Positions 57,000 through 64,000 of a stretch of DNA of 64,000 bases are shown one piece after another. The stretch is taken from assembly GCA_022495995.1 (NCBI GenBank), contig JAFEMH010002598.1, positions 248,001-312,000 of the forward strand, given 5' to 3'. The notes beneath the pieces are model-generated. The model did no database searches. It saw only the letters and a list, made by a program, of their open reading frames with translations, and was not told the DNA's origin. This stretch comes from Adenophora triphylla var. japonica. Lineage: Eukaryota; Streptophyta; Magnoliopsida; Asterales; Campanulaceae. Made by a program: the position numbers and the translations under genes. How positions within the stretch are numbered: position 1 is the stretch's first letter; each line of letters opens with the position of its first letter.

Positions 57000-57072
57000 T
57001 AATATCCAACATAGAGCTCTATTTTTTATTTATAAATTTAAGAAAGGTATTTTATAATAAGTTTTAACCCAT
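56868..57072. repeat. Perfect 45-bp inverted repeat around (TA)n
   Basis: The segment 56868-56912 (ATGGGTTAAAACTTATTATA...) and its exact reverse complement 57028-57072 flank a (TA)n spacer (56927-56994). A third, imperfect copy lies at 56560-56604. Confidence 0.95.
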
Positions 57073-57075
57073 GTA

Positions 57076-57083
57076 TGTATATG

Positions 57084-57114
<31 letters not shown>

Positions 57115-57161
57115 GTATATATATATATGTATATATATATGTATATATATATATATGTATA

Positions 57162-57247
<86 letters not shown>
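57076..57247. repeat. (TATATG/TA)n microsatellite
   Basis: Mixed TATATG and TA units, then an ATTAATTAATTAATTA tail. Confidence 0.95.
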
Positions 57248-57777
57248 AAATTAATTAATTAATTAATTATACTAATATAGTAAAACATTAAAAAAAATTA
57301 AAACATTAAAAATACAAATATATATAATTAATCATCATCCTGAATAGCAGAGGGGGTCCTCTTTCATTCAGAAACTTTTGCAAACTGAAGGTGGTCAGAA
57401 GGAACATCTTTTGTTGTCAACTTTTGAAATTCATCCATGCGAATGTCGCTAGTTCCTTTCCAAGTATTGGGTGAGACGGAGTATGAACAGGTGCAACGTT
57501 TTTGTTGACAGATTGTTGTATTTCATTTCCATTATCCCTTCTTAAAGAAAAATCAGTTTTAAAAACAATAAATTCTTCTTACGATTGTTATCAAAAATAT
57601 TCTAAATTAGAAATAATTCAAAATAATTTATTTCTTGAAAATAGGAAAATAGAAAATAGAAGGAGATGAAGATGAAGATGAAGATGAAGAGATGAAAAAT
57701 AAATAAACAAAATAAACTTATTAATCGGGACGGAAGATGGGTCTTGTGAAACACAATCTTCGTAAAAAGAACTAGTG

Positions 57778-57810
57778 GGTAACCCGTGCTTTGCACGGGA
57801 AACTAATTTG
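57778..57810. other. Helitron-like terminal hairpin
   Basis: GGGTAACCCGTGCTTTGCACGGG forms a short hairpin (CCCGTGC/GCACGGG) of the type seen near plant Helitron ends. It sits precisely where copy B stops matching copy A. No confident partner end was located. Confidence 0.35.
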
Positions 57811-58784
57811 CTAATTTTTTATATTTTGTTTTTATGTTTTTATTTAATAAAGTAACATAATAAGTTTTTGTAATATAAGTATATTGCATATGAATTAAGA
57901 CGTTTGCTTATAAATTTAGGAGAATTGTGTTAATTTTTTTTAGCTTTTGTTTACATAATTTGTATTTATTATGATAATTGATATTTGATTATAAAGATGA
58001 ATTATTGTTATTACGAATTAAATTTTAATTTTATAGAAGATTGATTTCTCTCCCTCATCAATTAGTATTGTTAGTTGCTGGCAATAAAGCACATTAGTAA
58101 AAGATTGAGAAATTCAATCATGAAAACGAACTCAAATGGAAAAACTCAAAACATGAAAGTTGTACATAGCATAAAATTAGATGAATCTAAAAGTTTTCAA
58201 CTTCATAAAATTAGTTTTGGTCAATTAAACACATGAAAATATTTAAGTCTTGAAACTGAAACACATATTGGCAGATTTTATGGTCATGCGAGATAGGTTA
58301 AAATAAATACTTATAATATACATAAAATCATGTGAATATCCATGAGCATACTTTCATGGGTTAAGAAGAGATTGCAATTTACAAATCTCAAAATTTCCAT
58401 GTATTTATTTACTATAATTTTTGCAAGTCACAGTAACCCTTAATAGTGCTTCATGGGCAGATTTTTATTACTTCAAATTTGAAGTCTAAAACCAAGTCAA
58501 ATGAAGGAAGAATGTATAAAGGTTTCTGCAATTAGATAAAGAAGAATTAGTAACAACCAACAAAAGTTACATATGTAATATTAAAAAAAATCGTAAACAA
58601 AAATAGAAACTTAAAGAAACAAAGTATAAAACAATGAATCTTACAACTTTGAACAACAACAAACTCAAAAGCATCCACATAGGTAGCTGCAAGAAATATA
58701 AACATGACAATATTAATGAAGCCCACCAATTTTCATCAACAAAATCAATCAAAAATATCATGCACATGAAGGTAAGAGTTGAAT
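57811..58784. other. AT-rich intergenic DNA
   Basis: No gene-like frame. Possibly the body of a Helitron-like element. Confidence 0.4.
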
Positions 58785-59370
58785 TACAACAACAACAAAA
58801 ACAAACATCCTTTCTCATATTTATATCTCATGCAAAGACTGTACGTATTTTTATATTAAAAGTGATTAAAAATTATTTATATTATTAATTAGGGGGTTGA
58901 AGAAACGAAAATAAAAAGACTACATTCAAACATATCAAATCTTTCAAATTCTTGAATGGTTATGAACAAATAATCTTCCATACATGAATGTATACAATAT
59001 CTCTTAAGAAATGAATATGGCCTTTCATATCCAAAGAGGTCTATGTAATAGTTAACATATATTATAACTATTATAATTAACCATACAACAACAACAAAAA
59101 CAAACATATATCATTTCTCATATTTATATTTCATGTAAAGACCGTATGTATTCTTATATTAAAGGTGATTAAAAATTATTTATATTATTAATTATTAATT
59201 AGGGAGTTGAAGGAACGAAAACTGAAAAGACATGCACAAAATACATTCAAACATATCAAATCTTTCAAATTCTTGAATGGTTATGAACAAATAATCTTCC
59301 AGACATGAATGTATACATTATCTCTTAATAAATGAATGTCTAACCTATGACCTTTCATATCCAAATGTGT
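58785..59370. repeat. About 300-bp tandem duplication
   Basis: The segment starting ACAACAACAACAAAAACAAACAT (58788) recurs at 59086. Both copies continue through TCAAACATATCAAATCTTTC and GTTAACATATATTATAAC with small differences. Confidence 0.88.
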
Positions 59371-59651
59371 TTATGTAATAGTTAACATATATTATAACTA
59401 TTATAATTAAATAATACTATTAATAGTAATAATTAACATATATAATTACTATTATAATTAACTAATATTATTAATAGTAATTATTAACATATATAATAAC
59501 TATTGCAATTACCTAATCTATTAATAGTAATAGTTAACATATATAGTAACTATTATGATTAACTAATATTATTAATAGTAATAGTTAACATATATTGTAA
59601 GTATTATAATTAACTAATACTATTAATAGTAATAGTTAACTTATATATTAA
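59371..59651. repeat. About 60-bp tandem repeats
   Basis: Four to five units of GTAATAGTTAACATATAT(T/A)ATAACTATTATAATTAACTAATATTATTAAT extending the end of the preceding duplication up to the LTR. Confidence 0.9.
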
Positions 59652-61139
59652 TGATGAGTGGATTTTATACATATCATTTTACCTATGTTTCCGGATGCTT
59701 TTCATTGAGTTGTGATGTATTTAGATTGGTTTTGATGTATTTGAGTGACATTTTGTAAGGTGAGGTTGTGTGAGAAAACAATGCATTTTGAGGGTAGTTT
59801 TGGCTTTTTCTTTGTAATTGGTTGTGGAATCTCATGGAGCGAAGAGTGCAAGTTAATTGTCAGTGAAAAAGGGCAGCGTATTGGTCAAGGTTCGAGCTCG
59901 GGGTCAAACAAAGTCAAGGGATGAAGGCCGGAGCAAAGCTGAGTCAAAATTGGGCAATTCTGCATTTGGCACGAGTGGAGAACGACTGAAGAAGGATTGG
60001 GCACGAGTGGAGAACGAATGGGGGCCAAGGGCAATTCCAGAAGAGCTGATCAGAACGACTTGGCCTAGGGAGCACGACTCGTGAGCACGAGTGGAAGCCA
60101 AGCCACGAATCAAGCAATTATGATCAGAACGAATGGGAGGAAGGAGCACGACTCGTTTTCACGACTGGGACTGAAGGGCACGACTCGTGCTAATTAGCAC
60201 GACTCGTGCCAGGACGCGTTTTGTGATGTCAGCACGGATTTGTGAACAGATTTTCATGGATTTTAATTAGTTTGTTTCCTAATTAGCTAAGGACTAAGGA
60301 AGGGGTATATATATTCCCTTTAGAATTATTATTAGACACCTTTTGTTTTATTTTTATTGCCTAGGTTTTTCAAGGATTGGAAGAGTTGATTTTTCAAGGT
60401 TTTCGCAATTTTCCTCAGGTTTGATGTATTGTGGTTATTCAAATTTTGTGATGTCGATCCTGAATATGAGTAGCTAAGTTCTTTGTAGTTCACGGATTGG
60501 TGTAGCTCGTATTTGATCTTTATGCTAAATCTTTAATCTTCTTTTAATTGTGGTTTTTGTTCATCCTAATATTTTTAATTTATATTTGGTACGATTCTTG
60601 CATTTGCGTGGGGAATTGTGCATGAACATTGTTAGGGTGATTGGACTCAATTGACGATCTTGCGTGAATTGATTGAGTCTAGGTTTCATAAATTTTTTGG
60701 TTCTTAATGAATTGAGTTTTTGTTAATTGGATCTTGCGTGATAATTGGTAACTACTCAATAATAGAATTGCAACCCGGCCATCTAACCGTCCCAATTCTT
60801 ACAAAAGCGAAGAAGCCCTAAACACAATTAATATTTCTATTATTCAAAAGCATAAAGAGAAAATATGTGGTGAACCCAATCCGTGGACTAGTTGTCTAAT
60901 CCTTGAATTACTTTTGCGAATTTGCTCATTTGTTACTTTAGTTATTTAATTTTCTTTTAGTAATTAGTTTTTAATCAATCAAAATCAAAAAACCCTTTTC
61001 TAGTTACTTTTAGCATTAATTAAATTTACTTGTTAAAGCACACGAGTCTCTGTGGTTCGACCCTTACTTTTGTACGTTGCTACTACGGTAACTTGTACAC
61101 TTGCAAGGTTTTTATTACACAGTGAAATTTTCTCCATCA
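59652..61139 (+). repeat. 5' LTR of the Athila-like element
   Basis: 1488 bp from TGATGAGTGG to TTTCTCCATCA. Its U3 side (59990-60220) contains about eight CACGACTCGTG/GCACGAGTGG words, several self-complementary. A poly-purine-poor leader with GTATATATATTCCC near 60306 could be the TATA region. Confidence 0.85.
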
Positions 61140-61145
61140 AGTTTT

Positions 61146-61163
61146 TGGCGCCGTTGCCGGGGA
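61146..61163 (+). other. Primer-binding site (tRNA-Asp type)
   Basis: TGGCGCCGTTGCCGGGGA, seven bases after the LTR end. Confidence 0.92.
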
Positions 61164-61196
61164 CTTGTTGTGATTTTTAACAAGTTTATTTAATCG

Positions 61197-62852
61197 GTGT
61201 TTGGTCGCCGGTCATTGGATCCTAATTTGGTTCCTTTGAACGACGATATAGACAAAGTTGAGAGAGGCATTCCCTCTACTCAAGTGAGCGAGACTGATTC
61301 TGAAACTTCTGTCACCAAGACAGAGGTAACTTTGAGTGAATTAGAAACTTCTTCCACCGAGGGAGAAGAATTTGCATTTGATATGGCTTTGCAGGCACCT
61401 ACTATGGATGCCTTCTCTAGGCCGCGGGTGGACACGTCTGTGTCATGCATTGTGTTGAATGATGCAACAAAAAGTTACGAGGTAAAAGGTCATCTGTTTA
61501 ACATGATTCCTCAATTTCATGGCCTCCCCTCTGAAGATTCTTTGAACTTCTTGAGGGAATATATGATGATTGTGTCGAGTTTTCCATTAAGAGAGGGTGT
61601 GACTGATGAGCACTTAAGATTGAAATGTTTTCCCTTTGCTTTGAGGGATAATGCTAAGAAGTGGCTCATGTTGCTCCCACCTAGGAGCATTAATACTTGG
61701 GATGAATTACATGACATATTTTTGAGAAAATACTTCCCGCATGCTACGTTAGCCACTTTTAGACAGAAAATTATAGGGTTCACACAGGACTCTTTTGAGG
61801 CATTTCATGAAGCATGGGACAGATTTAAAATGCTTTTGGTTCAATGTCCCCACCATAATTTTCCTTTGCCTTTATTGCATCAAACTTTCTATGGGGGGTT
61901 GACACAAGCTGATCAGGCTATGGTTGATAACGCAGCCAGAGGCTCTTTAGGAGCCAAAACTGCGGAAGAGACCCAAGATCTTTTTGAGAGATTATCATCT
62001 AATTCGCAACAAAAGGGGTCAAGGGGTAAAACCAATAGTGTGAATGGAATAGGAATGAATGATGAGCTTGCTAAACAAATTGCACTTTTAAATCAAAGAT
62101 TTGATACGTTGGCCATGAATAATACTTCCAATTATGCTTCCAATGTGTCATCTGTTGGTAATGTCATGCATGATAGTTGTGTAACTTATGGATCTAACAC
62201 TCATTCTTATGAAGTTTGCCCCTCCACTAGTCCCCATTTACATAATCATGAGCAGGTACAAGCGATGCAAGCATATATGCAGAGGTTCCCGCAGAACAAT
62301 CCATTTTCACAGACATACAATCCTGGGTGGGGAAAGCACCCTAATTTTTCTTGGGGAGGAAACCAATAGCCGAATAAACCCCTCCATCCCCAACCACCAC
62401 CGCAGGGGCCTTATGAAAGGAAAAGAGAGCCTTGGGAAGAGGCGATGGATCGGATGAGAGCGGAGCAACTCCAAGCGAGGGCCGAACAGTAGCAAGCAAA
62501 CAACAATCAAGCGGCTGCAATGAAAAAGTTGGAGACCCAAATGGGTCAATTGGCGGAGGCATTACAGGGACGAAAACCGGGTATGTTACCTAGCCAAGGG
62601 GAGCAAGCCAAGGCCATCTTCACCCTACGTGGTGGGAAACAGGTAGACAATCAGGTAGCTTCTCCTTCTTCTCCTCCTACGCGCCCTCTCGTTGATTCCC
62701 CTGTTGTGGAACCCCCCAATGTGGAAAATGTTATTGTTGAGGATGTTGTGTCTGAGGATGAGGGTACTAATGGATTGGGGCAAAATGTGAATGTAGAAAA
62801 GTCCAACCCCAAGCCATATGTGCCCCTGTTCCTTTCCCTGGTAGATTTTTGA
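61197..62852 (+). pseudogene. Athila-like gag, with in-frame stops
   Basis: Gag runs open for 390 codons with the retrotransposon-gag core (FHGLPSEDSLNFLREYMMIV ... LRLKCFPFALRDNAKKWL ... ATFRQKIIGF). A zinc-knuckle-like motif follows, with the second Cys replaced by Tyr (C-VT-Y-GSNT-H-SYEV-C). TAG stops at 62367-62369 and 62490-62492 interrupt it. The same frame continues (AIFTLRGGKQVDNQV) to TGA at 62850-62852, where a base is missing relative to the family. Gag would form the particle that packages element RNA; this copy cannot make a whole one. Confidence 0.88.
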
Positions 62853-64000
62853 GGAACAAACTTGATCACCAAATGAAAGAATTGATTGACATGTTTTCAA
62901 AAGTTAATATAAATTTGCCTTTGTTAAATGTGATCAAGAATGTTCCTGTGTATGCCAAATTGTTCAAGGAAATTAATTCAAAGAAAATTCAGTACGGGAA
63001 AGATGATAAATTGGTGTTGGGTGAGAATGCGAGCGCTGTAGTCAAACATAGTCTTCCACCGAAAATGAAAGACCCCGGGAGTTTCCTAATTTCCATTACT
63101 TTGGGGGATTCTCACACGGTGAGAGCTATGCTTGATCTTGGGGCAAGCATTAATTTGTTGCCTTATTACATGTATCTTGAGTTGGGTTTACCGGAGCTAA
63201 AACCCACTATGTGGCCCTACAACTCGCTGATCGGTCCATCAAAAGACCATTGGGCATCATAGAGGATGTGTTAGTTCAGGTCGGGTCATTGATCATTCCT
63301 GTGGATTTTGTGGTTTTAGAGATGCCTCGCGGTGAGGGTAGTCGCCGTGATTCACCCATTTTGCTTGGGAGACCATTCATGGCAACGACCAACACCGTAA
63401 TCAATGTTGCTAGTGGCACTCTCTCCATGACTGTCGCAAATGAAAAAATTGAAATAAATGTTTTTGAGGTAATGAAAAATGCGGTTGGTCATGATGAGTC
63501 TTGCATGTTTGTAGATGAGTTTGATGAGGTTGATGATTGTGTGCGTGAAATGTCATGGCATGAGAGAGATTGTGAGGAGTTAGAGTCATTAATTTCAATG
63601 GGCGGTGAGAAACCTAGGGATAGTGCGGATGCTCAACTGATGGCTGTGGATAAGGCCGACGAGCACCATCCTAGTGATGGCCCGTTTCACCCCCTAGGCC
63701 ACTTCAATGAGAAGTTGGCGCCCTCTATCGTGATTCCCCCGATCCTTGAGTTGAAAAATCTCCCTTCAAATTTAAAATATGCATTTTTAGGAGAGGGAGA
63801 AACTTTGCCTGTCATAATTGCATCTGATTTGTCCACGGAACAAGAGGCCCAATTGATTGCTGTTTTGTGTGAATATAAAGAGGCCATTGGGTGGACATTA
63901 AAAGACATTAAGGGAATTAGTCCCACAATGTGCATGCACATAATTCATCTCTTGGATGGTGCTAAACCGTCTAGGGATAGACAACGGAGGCTGAATCCTC
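62849..64000 (+). pseudogene. Athila-like protease and start of reverse transcriptase
   Basis: The frame from 62849 carries KELIDMFSKVNINLPLL and a retropepsin motif with intact catalytic D (MLDLGASINLLPYYMY). A second frame break occurs near 63210. The next frame then runs on with LGRPFMATTNTVI, a spacer, and the RT entry region (EAIGWTLKDIKGISPTMCMH). RT proper and integrase lie beyond the window. Compared with the element at 42305-49482, protease here is not the last domain. Confidence 0.85.

Larger units (their letters stand above)
59652..64000 (+). mobile_element. Athila-like LTR retrotransposon, 5' part
   Basis: The 5' LTR, primer-binding site, gag, protease and the first residues of RT follow in order, and the element runs off the window. 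It is related to the 42305-49482 element in LTR termini (TGATG...CATCA), primer site and gag, but keeps the usual protease-RT order. Several frame breaks show it is dead. Confidence 0.88.

Noticed and set aside
59857..60084. 75-codon ORF at the left of the last element
   Set aside because: It lies wholly inside the LTR and reflects its CACGAGT repeats.

Overview
This is nuclear DNA from a flowering plant, very probably a eudicot; I cannot settle the order from the sequence. The evidence is GT-AG spliced genes for plant-only or plastid proteins, AT-rich introns and intergenic DNA, about 25 Stowaway-type MITEs (ends CTCCCTCCGTCCC, TA target sites), and Athila- and Tat-type Ty3/Gypsy elements. 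No bacterial operons, CRISPR arrays, rRNA or tRNA genes were seen.

Gene layout. The last three exons of a signal-peptidase-I-like (S26) gene lie at 437-2510 (+). RHON1, a plastid Rho-N RNA-binding protein, follows at 7289-10418 (+). Single-exon PTF2 (plant TFIIB-related) is at 15061-16650 (-). A nine-exon ankyrin-RING E3 ligase of the XBAT35 type is at 22098-26442 (+), and a small outer-envelope protein, OEP7-like, at 41761-41931 (+). The S26/RHON1 neighbourhood matches the Arabidopsis pair At1g06200/At1g06190 as I remember it. These genes are unrelated housekeeping or regulatory genes and do not form a pathway. A truncated chloroplast EF-Tu gene copy sits near 17.0-17.5 kb.

Mobile DNA makes up most of the rest. 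It includes a MULE-like element with 9-bp target duplication (3464-4923) and three hAT-like non-autonomous elements (771-1562, 34825-35702, 35969-37740), two of them with perfect 8-bp duplications and empty sites in neighbouring tandem copies. A MITE lies inside another MITE (11832-12398). A truncated Tat-like element carries a spliced-looking antisense gene (about 26.9-30.9 kb). A complete 7.2-kb LTR element encodes only gag-protease (42305-49482), and an Athila-like element starts at 59652 and runs off the right end.

Other structures. A tandem array of a Pro/Gly-rich exon (34.6-39.8 kb) is flanked by about 1.4-kb inverted arms (33.0-34.5 and 39.8-41.2 kb). Two inverted copies of one block (31.0-31.9 and 55.7-57.8 kb) differ by a large (TA)n expansion and a perfect 45-bp inverted repeat. 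A 63-bp hairpin-like tandem repeat occupies 17.7-19.5 kb, and a degenerate CCCTAAA-like tract with four MITEs occupies 53.1-54.6 kb. The strongest candidates for something unusual are the antisense intron-containing Tat gene, the palindromic exon array, and the GW-rich repeat in the XBAT35-type ligase.
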